From Aureispira sp. CCB-E (GTDB lineage: Bacteria > Bacteroidota > Bacteroidia > Chitinophagales > Saprospiraceae), in contig NZ_CP133671.1 of assembly GCF_031326345.1 (NCBI RefSeq), positions 3,100,001-3,164,000 of the forward strand: a stretch of 64,000 nucleotides of DNA. The letters run 5' to 3'. The first letter of the stretch is position 1; every line of letters starts with the position of its first letter. The position numbers and the translations under genes were made by a program. The notes under the pieces were generated by a model. The model worked only from the letters and a program-made list of their open reading frames with translations. It was not told where the DNA came from and searched no databases. Positions 16,083-23,759 of the stretch are shown piece by piece.

Positions 16083-16688
16083 TTACTGTTTTCGTTTCTT
16101 AAAAGGCAGCAAACGAACCCCCAATCTAACTTGATGCACCTTTTGCAAGACATCATAATCATAACCGAGTGCCCAACCTTTCTTAGAGACAAATTGCAAC
16201 CCAAGAGTTACACTAGAAAAGCTATTGATATTACCACCCACCCCAGCATTCAAAAAGAGTCCATTGGTAGGCATAGGAACAGGTGTATTAATACGAATGG
16301 TTTTGGTAATCTGCTTTGGTATTTTTAGTTTATAATCCAGCTCATTCTGCAGGAGCTGCCCATCTACCAAAGATTCATAATACAAGGTCAAATTATCATC
16401 CTCTAAACTATCTTTATAAAGCTTTGTAGCGACATGTTTACTTGTATCAATAAGTTCTGATTCAACGATATTTCTAAAACTATCGACATAAATAATCCTA
16501 GGCTCAGGAACAGCTTGACGAGGTAACTGCACGATAACAGGAGCTGGCAAAATCGTATCTAGAACAATCGTCGTATCCATTCGAATTGTTTGTTGATTAC
16601 TCAAACTAGATCCTTGCTTGCATTGCTGTAGGAAAATCACATAAGCAAAGAGTCCCAAAATCAAAGCAAATTGTAACTTATCTTTCAT
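16083..16688 (-). CDS. Spanin-like inner-membrane-anchored protein, element 1
   Basis: A 201-residue protein with an N-terminal helix (about 7-21, ALILGLFAYVIFLQ) followed directly by QCKQ, then a periplasmic region with PAPVIVQLPRQAVPEPRIIYVDS and a C-terminal part (GLFLNAGVGGNINSFSSVTLG, GWALGYDYD) that looks like short outer-membrane beta hairpins. The element 2 copy (42233-42841) is closely similar along its length. Placement beside the amidase and a body that could span from inner membrane to outer membrane suggest a role in envelope disruption. A secretin-like or porin-like virion channel is another option. It overlaps the amidase gene by 4 bases. Confidence 0.6.
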   Translation of the reverse strand: MKDKLQFALILGLFAYVIFLQQCKQGSSLSNQQTIRMDTTIVLDTILPAPVIVQLPRQAVPEPRIIYVDSFRNIVESELIDTSKHVATKLYKDSLEDDNLTLYYESLVDGQLLQNELDYKLKIPKQITKTIRINTPVPMPTNGLFLNAGVGGNINSFSSVTLGLQFVSKKGWALGYDYDVLQKVHQVRLGVRLLPFKKRKQ

Positions 16689-17278
16689 GAATGATGGTAT
16701 TTAAGGTAGGCTTCAATAATTGCCAAGGTATAAGCGGCAATCCGATCTCGTCCTTTGGTTGTCATTAAATAGGTTCTGCATTCTTGCTCATTGTCCATAA
16801 AAAAATGCTCCAAGAGAATGGCGGGCATGTTGGTCAAATGTACCAAATCAAAATTCCTGCGTTTGATGCCTCGAAACGTACTTTCTGGAAAATGTTGGAC
16901 AAACAAGGCTTGAGACCAATGCGCTAAAGCCAAGCTGGAGCTGCTGGCAGCACTGGAGATAAAAACTTCCGATCCTTTGCCTCCTCCTGCATTGGAATGC
17001 AAGTCGAGTAAAAAGGTATTTTTGTATTGGGCATGAAAACGATTCGCTCGAGCAACTCGAACACTCCGATGAATGTCGTGCTGCTCTGGCACCAAATCAT
17101 AATAAGGAATGCCTTTAAAATGGAGCAGTTCTAACAAACGGTTTTTGATGGCTCGATTAAATTCTCCTTCATAAAGAACCGCACCGTCAGACCAAACAGG
17201 AGAGCGTTTGCCCTTTGTTTGGTAGACGTTGCCAATCAAACCACCATGCCCATTGCTGATAATTGGAATGCAAGACAT
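16685..17278 (-). CDS. N-acetylmuramoyl-L-alanine amidase (Amidase_3 type), element 1
   Basis: A 197-residue protein. The ATG at 17278 is chosen since it begins at the domain (MSCIPIISNGHGG); upstream sequence belongs to the GIY-YIG gene. Motifs: NGHGG near residue 9-13 (first metal-binding His), LDLHSNAGGG in the middle (second His) and LEHFFMDNEQE near the end (catalytic Glu). It cleaves the amide bond between MurNAc and the stem peptide. No signal peptide is present, so release or virion packaging needs another route. The element 2 form has an added peptidoglycan-binding domain at its N-terminus. It probably acts in lysis. Confidence 0.82.
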   Translation of the reverse strand: MSCIPIISNGHGGLIGNVYQTKGKRSPVWSDGAVLYEGEFNRAIKNRLLELLHFKGIPYYDLVPEQHDIHRSVRVARANRFHAQYKNTFLLDLHSNAGGGKGSEVFISSAASSSSLALAHWSQALFVQHFPESTFRGIKRRNFDLVHLTNMPAILLEHFFMDNEQECRTYLMTTKGRDRIAAYTLAIIEAYLKYHHS

Positions 17279-17297
17279 GATAACGTTAGTTTTGGGG

Positions 17298-17705
17298 TTA
17301 AGTATTAGATGGTCGAGCTCCTTCAACGCTAAAGCGGCTCTGACTAAAATAAATGTTTTGAATGCGTTGGATCTGCTTTTTTTCGTAAGTAGATTGATGG
17401 TTGGGCAATTTACCAATGTAGTTGTATTGGGGTTGAAAATGCCGTTTGAGCACCATCTCTACCGATGATAAGCGCATGCTGGTCAATAGAATTTCAAAGC
17501 TGACCTTTTGGACTGGAATGGCTTGTAAAACGCCCCCTTTTTGAAAGAGGCGCAAGCCTGATTTGTAGATATTAACCGAGTTGCCAATATAAATGACCTG
17601 GTCTTTTAACCGAATGACATAAATGCCTTTTTTGTGTCGATAGCGACCTAGGAGCTTGGAGGAAATGGGTGGATGAATGGTCAAGTTATTGCCCTGACGA
17701 TTCAT
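17298..17705 (-). CDS. GIY-YIG nuclease-like protein, element 1
   Basis: A 135-residue protein with GIYVIRLKDQVIYIGNS near residues 27-43, the GIY-YIG core, followed by the NIYKSGLRLFQ segment where the family has its Arg. The conserved Glu may lie in SSVEMVLKRHFQPQYN. The element 2 copy has GAYLIHHQGQIVYVGGS. A freestanding small nuclease may process replication intermediates or host DNA. The first half starts NRQGNNLTIHPPISSKLLGRYR, with NLLTVHPPFPKKQLGRYR in element 2. Its place between ATPase and lysis genes is conserved. Confidence 0.75.
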   Translation of the reverse strand: MNRQGNNLTIHPPISSKLLGRYRHKKGIYVIRLKDQVIYIGNSVNIYKSGLRLFQKGGVLQAIPVQKVSFEILLTSMRLSSVEMVLKRHFQPQYNYIGKLPNHQSTYEKKQIQRIQNIYFSQSRFSVEGARPSNT

Positions 17706-17758
17706 AAAATGTATGTGTGTTTAAAAATGATAAAAAGGACGATTATAAAAATAAAAAA

Positions 17759-18199
17759 CTACAGCTCTAAGTTAGCAAAAAAAGCCGTTAGATCAATTGG
17801 ATCGGTGCCTGCCGTGGTAATTTTAAATAATTGCAATTGACAAGCGTCGTTGTATCGAATCAAAAGATTCATTGTTTCGAGCTGTTCGATAATAAAGTCC
17901 TGGATATTGATGGTGCCAACCTGTTTTTGAACCAATTTTTGGACAACAGCAGGCAATTGCTCCAGCTGGAGATAAAATAAGTCTTCTAACAATTGAGCTG
18001 CATTTAATTGATGCAAGCAGTTGTTGTCAGAATCATAGATTTTTCCAAGTGCTTGCTGCTCGACTTTGGTTAAGATCAGTTGCAAATCAAAGGGATTGCA
18101 TTGGTGTTGATCCGCTACTTCTGTGAGCAAATCTTCAACAATGGCTTCTAGGTTTTTCTGCAGCGTTGGCAGATTCAGTTTAAGCAAGGTTTTTAGCAT
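17759..18199 (-). CDS. Conserved 146-residue protein, element 1
   Basis: No family is recognised. It is soluble, Leu/Gln-rich and mostly helical by eye, with HQCNPFDLQLILTKVEQQALGKIY near residues 36-59 and ending DPIDLTAFFANLEL. The element 2 copy (44251-44694) ends RIDMDAFFANLTF and shares the ADAHELNPFDLVLSL segment. The AFFANL end is the strongest signature. The gene sits 2 bases downstream of the packaging-type ATPase gene in both copies, so a partner of the ATPase or an assembly factor is plausible. Confidence 0.65.
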   Translation of the reverse strand: MLKTLLKLNLPTLQKNLEAIVEDLLTEVADQHQCNPFDLQLILTKVEQQALGKIYDSDNNCLHQLNAAQLLEDLFYLQLEQLPAVVQKLVQKQVGTINIQDFIIEQLETMNLLIRYNDACQLQLFKITTAGTDPIDLTAFFANLEL

Positions 18200-18201
18200 C
18201 G

Positions 18202-18900
18202 TTATTTTTTGTTTTTAAAAGGTGTATAAGATAAATCGCCTGTGTCCATAATCAAGGTGCAATAGCTGTATTTTGGAGCCTCTTTAAGAACTTTGTAAGC
18301 TTTCATAATTTCTCTAAAGTGTGGAATGATTTTACTCTTTTGAGTCGGTGGTGCCACATTGTTTTTAAAAAACTTGGCTTTGGTCAAAGCTCCCCAAGCA
18401 CCATTGGGAAACATATTGGGATCGTGAAAAACCAAGGCAAACCAGATGCCCACATGTTTGGCTCGATAGAAACAAGCTTTTTGTGCTTGGGTCAAGGTAG
18501 AGGTCAAAATATTGGTGGCATCGTCAATAATAAAAAACAGCCCTTCGTAACCTTTACGAGAAAGGCGTTTGTACAAAAGCATCTCGGTTAGTTTTTCGTC
18601 TGCCATCATGGCTTTGACTTTCTTGCCTCGAAACTTTTTCATAAAGTGCTTTTCAAAGACATAATCTTTGCCTTTGTAAGAAAAATAAAGCTCCTGTTCT
18701 TTTTTATCCGACCACAATTCAATCAATTCATAGCCCACCCAATCTTTGTCCCAACCTGAGTTGTACACAAAAATAGTGGGTCGATTACACCTTAATGCAA
18801 ATTGCTGTAGATCGTAGGTCTTTCCTGAATGGGGTTTTCCAAAATAGGCTAAAAAGAACGGATGGTGTTGGTCTATTGTCGTGGTTGTAGGCTTACTCAT
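18202..18900 (-). CDS. Packaging-type P-loop ATPase, element 1
   Basis: A 232-residue protein. The ATG at 18900 (MSKPTTTTID) is preferred; upstream in-frame sequence lies inside the previous gene. Walker A is FGKPHSGKTY at 20-29 and Walker B is GLFFIIDDATN at about 120-130. The compact single-domain ATPase plan matches genome-packaging ATPases of tailless membrane-containing viruses (P9/A32-like) and also Zot-like ATPases of filamentous phages; the two are hard to tell apart by eye. No terminase nuclease domain is attached. The element 2 copy is one of the best conserved proteins of the pair (RLSRKGYEGLFFIIDDATN, ALVFHDPNMFPNGAWGALT). Confidence 0.72.
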   Translation of the reverse strand: MSKPTTTTIDQHHPFFLAYFGKPHSGKTYDLQQFALRCNRPTIFVYNSGWDKDWVGYELIELWSDKKEQELYFSYKGKDYVFEKHFMKKFRGKKVKAMMADEKLTEMLLYKRLSRKGYEGLFFIIDDATNILTSTLTQAQKACFYRAKHVGIWFALVFHDPNMFPNGAWGALTKAKFFKNNVAPPTQKSKIIPHFREIMKAYKVLKEAPKYSYCTLIMDTGDLSYTPFKNKK

Positions 18901-19837
18901 CGTAAATAATTGCTCTAATTTCAGGATTCGTTTTTCCTTGGTCAATCAAGGCTTGAATTTCAGGACTGGGAACTTCATCGGCAACATCAATAGCGCAATA
19001 AGTATTGTTGGGAAGGTGTTTGTAGGTCCCTGTTGTTTTGTGAATGCTGAATAATTTGCGCCCATCCTGATATTCTTTTAAATGGGAAAAATCAGAGCTT
19101 GGCTGTCCCTGCTCCTGGTTGTCTTCCACCATTTCTTCTTGAGTAATTTCTGAAGAAGCCGTTTCTTTTTTTGGTTCCATTTGTTTGATTTGATAACGAT
19201 GCCAAAAAGCAGCTCCAAAACCAGCCGCTGCCCAAGTACCCACTGCCAAGAGCAGCGTCATCAAAGGTGTGGGGGCTTTAATTTCTTGAGTGCTCAAGTA
19301 TTCTTGAACGGCAGCAATTAAGACTTTTTTTGCTTTTTCATCTGCCGTATATTCCGCCACATACTGCCCACTAATAGAGCTACACAATTGAGCTTTGGCT
19401 AGGTCAATATAGGTGAAGGCAATTTCTCCCAGCTCTGCCAAGTTTTTGAGATTTTTGCTACTCGAGCCTGTTGCTTTTTTGATTTCTTCAACAGGGTTAG
19501 TTTTGGGTGGTTCTTGAACATATCCATCCAGTGGATCTTCTTCAATTTCAATGATAGGCTCTTCCTCCCAACCTTCTTCGAGCTGCTCTAGGGTATCAGA
19601 ATTATTTTCTGCCGTTTCTGCAGCAGTTTCTACTTCTGAAAAATCAGTTTTTGTGCCAGTAGAGTCAGTAGAGGCGGTTTTTGTTGATTTTTGCTCTAGG
19701 TCTTTTGCGGTTTCAAAATCTAGTTCTTCCTCTTCGTCTAGATCGGTGGTCAAATCCTTGTTATTGGCTTGCTCCAGCAGCTGTTGGCGCAGCTCCTCTT
19801 CCAAATCATAGGTGGTATTTGGTTGCTTGTTTTCCAT
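18893..19837 (-). CDS. Acidic membrane protein upstream of the ATPase, element 1
   Basis: A 314-residue protein. The first 120 residues are highly acidic and repetitive (Glu, Thr, Ala; ETAAETAEN), then a helical part (NLKNLAELGEIAFTYIDLAKAQLCSSISG), a transmembrane helix (about 194-212, PLMTLLLAVGTWAAAGFGAAF), and a conserved tail with HLKEYQDGRKLFSIHKTTG and PSPEIQALIDQG. The element 2 copy (45425-46390) keeps HLKEYQENRRLFDIHKETG and PSPEIQQMLDQG. It overlaps the ATPase gene start by 8 bases. A membrane partner for the ATPase, such as a packaging vertex component, is plausible. Confidence 0.65.
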   Translation of the reverse strand: MENKQPNTTYDLEEELRQQLLEQANNKDLTTDLDEEEELDFETAKDLEQKSTKTASTDSTGTKTDFSEVETAAETAENNSDTLEQLEEGWEEEPIIEIEEDPLDGYVQEPPKTNPVEEIKKATGSSSKNLKNLAELGEIAFTYIDLAKAQLCSSISGQYVAEYTADEKAKKVLIAAVQEYLSTQEIKAPTPLMTLLLAVGTWAAAGFGAAFWHRYQIKQMEPKKETASSEITQEEMVEDNQEQGQPSSDFSHLKEYQDGRKLFSIHKTTGTYKHLPNNTYCAIDVADEVPSPEIQALIDQGKTNPEIRAIIYDE

Positions 19838-19864
19838 TTTTTTTGAGGTTATTTTTGTAATAAT

Positions 19865-20060
19865 TTTTAGTAGTTTCTATGGCAGTTTCTGTTTAATTTC
19901 TGTTTAATTTCTGAGCAGTTTCTAGCTAATTTCTGCTTAATTTCTAAGCAGTTTGAAAATTAGTTTTTGTGCTAGTAGAGCCAGTAGACGCAGTTTTTGT
20001 TAATTTCTAGCCAGTTTCTGAGCAGTTTCTAATCCAGTTTCTACGTCAGTTTGAAAATCG
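19865..20060 (-). repeat. Degenerate 10-11 bp repeats (GAAACTG/GAAATTA type)
   Basis: Between two late genes the minus strand reads as a run of AGAAACTGCTC, AGAAACTGGCT, AGAAATTAAC and similar units, about fifteen in all, with stops in every frame. The neighbouring gene's acidic N-terminus is coded by closely related units (GAAACTGC and GAAACGGC giving ETAAETA). No gene is seen here. Confidence 0.6.
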
Positions 20061-20064
20061 TTTT

Positions 20065-20334
20065 TTAAGTCAGTTGTTGGATTTTTTTGCACAAGGATTT
20101 TAACTCCATAATAAGGGTGGCATTGGTGGCGTGTGCTGCCAAAGAAAAGTTATCTGCCATCGCTTGATTTTCGTCTGTCTCCAGCCAATCGTCTTCAAAA
20201 ATACCGTTGTTGAGAATGCGAATTTCGTGGGCTTCTAGTTTTTGGATTTGTGCTTCAATTAAGCCTACCACAATTGTTTTGTCAATCGGTTGTGGATGGT
20301 CGGTTTGGGCATTGCCCAGTTGTTGTTTTTTCAT
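20065..20334 (-). CDS. Small soluble protein, element 1
   Basis: An 89-residue protein, helical and charged. It matches the C-terminal part of the 137-residue element 2 protein at 46393-46806: LIEAQIQKLEAHEIRILNNGIF against LIQEKIKVLEQHENKLLMEGIF, and LIMELKSLCKKI against HIMDLKSLYKKV. The element 1 form lacks the Pro-rich N-terminal domain. Function unknown; it begins the leftward operon that continues through the ATPase. Confidence 0.65.
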   Translation of the reverse strand: MKKQQLGNAQTDHPQPIDKTIVVGLIEAQIQKLEAHEIRILNNGIFEDDWLETDENQAMADNFSLAAHATNATLIMELKSLCKKIQQLT

Positions 20335-20554
20335 ACGTTACTTTTTTTTAGAATAGAATATTTTATATCTGTAAAAGTATTGTATGTGTTTGGTATTGGA
20401 AAGTTTTGTTGCTGAGGCAGGGGAATTTTGTGGCGTATATTTGTAGGTTGGTTGATATAATTTAATTTATAAATTCTCAATAAGAAGTGTATTGCCTAAT
20501 ATTGAAATTGTATATATTGTAGTTAGTTACAACTAAACTCTCAATTTTTTAATA

Positions 20555-21649
20555 ATGATACATTTTATAAACAGGCTATATTCTACAGTTAAAAATGTTC
20601 TTAGCTCAAATGATTCTCCCTATAAAGAATTAAAAATTAAAAGCCTAGAACGTGAAAAGAGGATACATAACTCTCAAAATAATAAATACAAAGATGCAAA
20701 TTATTCTATTGCCTATAACTTATTTGAGAAAGGAAATGAAAAATTTAGCAATGAAGATTATGAGGGTGCTATAATTGAGTATAACAGATCTTTAGAAATA
20801 CATCCAATACTTGAAGATGCATATCACAATCGAGGATGTTCTTACGCTAGATTAGAAAACCATGAAAAAGCAATAGAAGATTACAGTAGAAATCTTCTAA
20901 TTAATCCAAAGGATGAAAATTCTTATTTTAATCGGGCTTATTCTAAAAATCAGATAAATGATAAGGAAGGGGCATTAGTTGATTATTCTAAAGTGATATC
21001 CCTAAATAATGAAGATAAAGTAGCCTACTTTAATCGGGCTTTAATTTTCTATGAATTAACACTATTCACTAAAGCTCAATTCGATTTAAACAGAGCCATT
21101 GAGCTTGATGAAAATTACTATGATGCACATTTCTATAAAGCTCTCATAAAAACAGAAAATAAAGAACTTCAAGAAGCTCTTAACGATTACGATATAGCTG
21201 AAAAAATTTATTCAAAAGACCCTTATTTATACTATAATCGAGGAATCATATACTCAGACATGAAAAAATACAATAAAGCTATAAGTGAGTATGATAAAGC
21301 AATTTCAATTGATAAAAACCATAGTTTATCTTATAACAACAGAGCGTATATTTACATTAAACAAGGATATTATAATAAGGCTATTAAAGATTGTGATGAT
21401 GCAATAAATATAAATCCTAATTTTGCTTTTGCTTACAACAATAGAGGTTTTTCAAAATATAAATTAGGGTTATATTTAGATGCACTAAAAGATTGTACGC
21501 AGTCAAAAAGTTTAGATGAATCAAACGCTCATGTTTATTATTATTTAGGGCTTATATTTCACAAACTTAGCGAGCCTGAAAAATCAAAAATATATTTAGC
21601 GAAAGCTGATGAGCTTGGATATAATGATGACAGGGAAAATATAAATTAA
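20555..21649 (+). CDS. TPR-repeat protein, cargo of element 1
   Basis: A 364-residue protein with about eight tandem 34-residue TPR units from residue 50 on (for example AYHNRGCSYARLENHEKAIEDYSRNLLINP and YYNRGIIYSDMKKYNKAISEYDKAI; unit starts near 54, 88, 122, 156, 190, 225, 259 and 293). No signal peptide, no catalytic domain. It is on the strand opposite to the element genes, is more AT-rich than they are, and has no counterpart in element 2, so it is an inserted cargo gene. TPR proteins bind partner proteins; the partner is not evident. Confidence 0.82.
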   Translation: MIHFINRLYSTVKNVLSSNDSPYKELKIKSLEREKRIHNSQNNKYKDANYSIAYNLFEKGNEKFSNEDYEGAIIEYNRSLEIHPILEDAYHNRGCSYARLENHEKAIEDYSRNLLINPKDENSYFNRAYSKNQINDKEGALVDYSKVISLNNEDKVAYFNRALIFYELTLFTKAQFDLNRAIELDENYYDAHFYKALIKTENKELQEALNDYDIAEKIYSKDPYLYYNRGIIYSDMKKYNKAISEYDKAISIDKNHSLSYNNRAYIYIKQGYYNKAIKDCDDAININPNFAFAYNNRGFSKYKLGLYLDALKDCTQSKSLDESNAHVYYYLGLIFHKLSEPEKSKIYLAKADELGYNDDRENIN

Positions 21650-21760
21650 AAACAACCAAAGGATATAGTAATTAGTTATATTTTATGAAGATTATAAATG
21701 GATTACCTTATGTCCCTTATTTTATTTTTATTAAAGGTATTAGTCTTTAGTAAAAATAAA

Positions 21761-22085
21761 AGACCTTACATGTATTCCCATCCATGTAAGGTCTAAATCA
21801 CCCCAACTGCGCTTGCGCACTCACGCAGTAATTAAAACCCAAATTTATCTTTAGAAGTTTTAGCGGTTGAAGATTGGACTTGCATGTATTCCCATTCATG
21901 CAAGTCCTAAATCACCCCAATTAAAACCCAAATTTATCTTTAGAAGGTTTAGTGGTGAAAGATTGGACTTGTACGTATTATTCCGCTTCGCTCCATGAGC
22001 TTTGCAGGTTCCCATTCGTACAAGTCCTAAATCACCCCAACTGCGCTTGCGCACTCACGCAGTAATTAAAACCCAAATTTATTCT
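21761..22085. repeat. Three tandem units with covarying hairpins
   Basis: Three units of about 90-120 bases each hold a perfect hairpin followed by CTAAATCACCCCAA and AATTAAAACCCAAATTTAT. Hairpins: 21761-21794 (12-bp stem AGACCTTACATG), 21876-21907 (11-bp stem GGACTTGCATG) and 21965-22027 (11-bp stem GGACTTGTACG). The first two loops are the same 10 bases, TATTCCCATY; the third loop holds the same bases split by an insert of about 31 bases. A second palindromic insert starting CTGCGCTTGCGC is in units 1 and 3 but not in unit 2. The rest of 21650-22232 has no gene. Confidence 0.8.
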
Positions 22086-22232
22086 TAGTTAGTTATGATC
22101 ACTTTTGATACACTTACTATAAATGCCAAAGCAATGCCAAGAAATAAAAATATTTAATAATAAGGGTTTTATATATTTAATTATGTTATAATTTATTCTA
22201 TTTTGAAAATAGAACCTAAAATGGGAAGCCCT

Positions 22233-23138
22233 CTAAAAATGTTTCCGCATCTGCAGCAGCAACTTATCAAACAAAGGCACCACTGTTTTTAACTCAGTAG
22301 GTGTCATATATTGGATAGCATGATACTTCGTTTTGGTCAAAAAGATATTTTGAATCTTCATCTCCTGGAGTTTGTAACCAACATACTGCTCAAAGAGCCG
22401 AGCAAAGATTTCATTTCTTCTCAAGAAGTAATCTAGATATTGTTTAGGAATTGCTTTTCGAATACGTCTCACATAACTAGAATCCGCTGTTTTGCTCTTG
22501 TCCCAATACGCCTTTTCTAGAATCTCCTCCATCCAGTAACGCATGGGCATTTTAGCGGGATCGTAATTGATGCGTCTAGGATCTGTCGAGCGACCATCAG
22601 ATAGCGCATAGATTTTGGGATGGTTTTCTATTCGAGCACCAAAAAAGTAATCTAGGAAATGACCATACTCATGTGCAAAGGATCCCACGCCGCCCGAAAA
22701 GACAAAGCGGACTTTTTTCTCGGTAGGTTCATCAAAACGGTTCTCTTCGTAGTAACGAGTGAGATTGATAATATTGGTAGAGGGTTCATAATGGGCTAAA
22801 GCGCCCTTTACCCCTCGAGCTCCAAAGGCAATGCCCAATGTTTTGTCCAAACCAAGGTTGTTTCCTTTGAATCGCAACACTCGATTTAAGTCATACAAAC
22901 AAATACCTAGAGCAGCTAAATAATTAAAACGGTCTTCATGCGTTACCCAGTTACCAAACTGATAGCCCCTCAATTGAAAGACTTCGTGCACCGTTCGAAC
23001 ATCTTTGAGCTTGTCATAAAAGCGTTTTTCCATCGCTCCTTTTCGAAAGAATTGATACAATTCTACAAAACCTTGATCTTCCCACCATCGTTCGGCTCTA
23101 GAGCCTCCTTCTGGACTTAAAGTATCTACAATTTTCAT
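22233..23138 (-). CDS. LPD1-type metallopeptidase-like protein, element 1
   Basis: A 301-residue protein with LGIAFGARGVKGALAHYEP (about 101-119), NIINLTRY (122-129) and GGVGSFAHEYGHFLDYFFG (149-167). HEYGH with the upstream AHYEP and INLT strands is the pattern of LPD1, a peptidase-like domain found in large polyvalent proteins of phages and conjugative elements. Here it stands alone. The element 2 copy (47638-48537) is conserved throughout. Roles proposed for polyvalent-protein domains include protecting or processing incoming DNA; for this gene a virion protease or entry protein is inference. Confidence 0.75.
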   Translation of the reverse strand: MKIVDTLSPEGGSRAERWWEDQGFVELYQFFRKGAMEKRFYDKLKDVRTVHEVFQLRGYQFGNWVTHEDRFNYLAALGICLYDLNRVLRFKGNNLGLDKTLGIAFGARGVKGALAHYEPSTNIINLTRYYEENRFDEPTEKKVRFVFSGGVGSFAHEYGHFLDYFFGARIENHPKIYALSDGRSTDPRRINYDPAKMPMRYWMEEILEKAYWDKSKTADSSYVRRIRKAIPKQYLDYFLRRNEIFARLFEQYVGYKLQEMKIQNIFLTKTKYHAIQYMTPTELKTVVPLFDKLLLQMRKHF

Positions 23139-23141
23139 GGT

Positions 23142-23270
23142 TTAGCGTCTTTTTTTAAGTTTTCCTAATCGTTTTAGTTTCTTTTGGTTGAGCATGGATA
23201 AGGGAACCCCTCGTCCAACAATTTGCTCGTCAGGGTGTAATTTAGCTCTGGTTTTTTTTAGTTTTTTCAT
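23142..23270 (-). CDS. 42-residue very basic protein, element 1
   Basis: A short gene reading MKKLKKTRAKLHPDEQ at the start, then IVGRGVPLSMLNQKKLKRL and a KKRR end. The element 2 counterpart (48538-48684) gives KKLKKTRAKLRSGEK, IVGKGVPDCMLNQERIKKL and a KKRKK end. The conserved IVGxGVPxxMLNQ core between two basic arms, with base changes that keep the protein, shows it is coding. It stands 3 bases before the LPD1 gene in element 1 and abuts it in element 2. A DNA-condensing or ribosome-like role is possible. Confidence 0.75.
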   Translation of the reverse strand: MKKLKKTRAKLHPDEQIVGRGVPLSMLNQKKLKRLGKLKKRR

Positions 23271-23340
23271 GTGTTTTTGGATTTGATGAAAGAATGAAAG
23301 CCCCTAAAATACGGACTTTGAATGCAAAAAACAAGGCAAT

Positions 23341-23372
23341 AAAAAACGCCACTAGGAACTAATGGCGTAAAT
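23341..23372 (-). terminator. Terminator closing the element 1 early operon
   Basis: On the minus strand ACGCCATTAG (about 23368-23359) pairs with CTAGTGGCGT (about 23355-23346) with one mismatch around TTC, followed by a run of six T at 23346-23341. It lies just after the 73-residue gene and before the small basic gene. Confidence 0.8.
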
Positions 23373-23390
23373 TTTAAAGGTTGATTTTTT

Positions 23391-23612
23391 CTATATTTTT
23401 GCTGAGGAGGCTTTTGGTCTCAGCTGCTGCAAATAAGTTTGAGTGCTTTTAATTTTTGTTTTTAACAAGCAAATTTGTTGTTCTTGACAAAGCAATTGTA
23501 AAGGATTCTTACTTCCTTTCATTTGAGTTAATTTTTGCTGTTCTTTTTCTAATTTCTGCTGTAGTTTTTTAAGCAACTGCTGCAGTATAGAAACATCGTT
23601 TTGTTTGACCAT
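23391..23612 (-). CDS. 73-residue coiled-coil protein, element 1
   Basis: A short protein rich in Lys, Gln and Leu with heptad pattern (VSILQQLLKKLQQKLEKEQQKL, then QEQQICLLKTKIKSTQTYLQQL). It has no membrane segment and no match in element 2, where an LRR gene occupies the corresponding slot. Function unknown. Its 5' region abuts a nested inverted repeat, and a terminator follows 19 bases after its stop. Confidence 0.5.
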   Translation of the reverse strand: MVKQNDVSILQQLLKKLQQKLEKEQQKLTQMKGSKNPLQLLCQEQQICLLKTKIKSTQTYLQQLRPKASSAKI

Positions 23613-23625
23613 AAAAGATAGTTTT

Positions 23626-23738
23626 TTACTGCAGTAGTATTTTTTTTACTGCTGCAGTACACTAGTGTTTATCGGTGTTTGAATAAAATAATATCATTTA
23701 TTTTACTGCAGCAGTTTGGTGTTTTACTACTGCAGTAA
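23626..23738. repeat. Nested inverted repeat built from CTGCAG palindromes
   Basis: Four 11-mers lie in mirror order: ACTGCAGTAGT (23628-23638), ACTGCTGCAGT (23648-23658), ACTGCAGCAGT (23705-23715) and ACTACTGCAGT (23726-23736). The first is the exact reverse complement of the fourth and the second of the third, with near equal gaps. A fifth copy, ACTGCTGCAGT, lies in the 73-residue gene at 23576-23586. The set fills the gap between two early genes; element 2 has no equivalent. Confidence 0.8.
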
Positions 23739-23759
23739 TTCTTAGTAAAATAGGGCTTC

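Noticed and set aside
18202-18900. Filamentous (inovirus) prophage based on a Zot-like ATPase
   Set aside because: Not excluded, but size of the late cluster, three muralytic enzymes and a large soluble virion candidate do not fit an extruded filamentous phage well.
21761-22085. Possible CRISPR array
   Set aside because: Only three units, each itself a hairpin with varying stem and internal inserts; no constant repeat with unique spacers and no cas genes.
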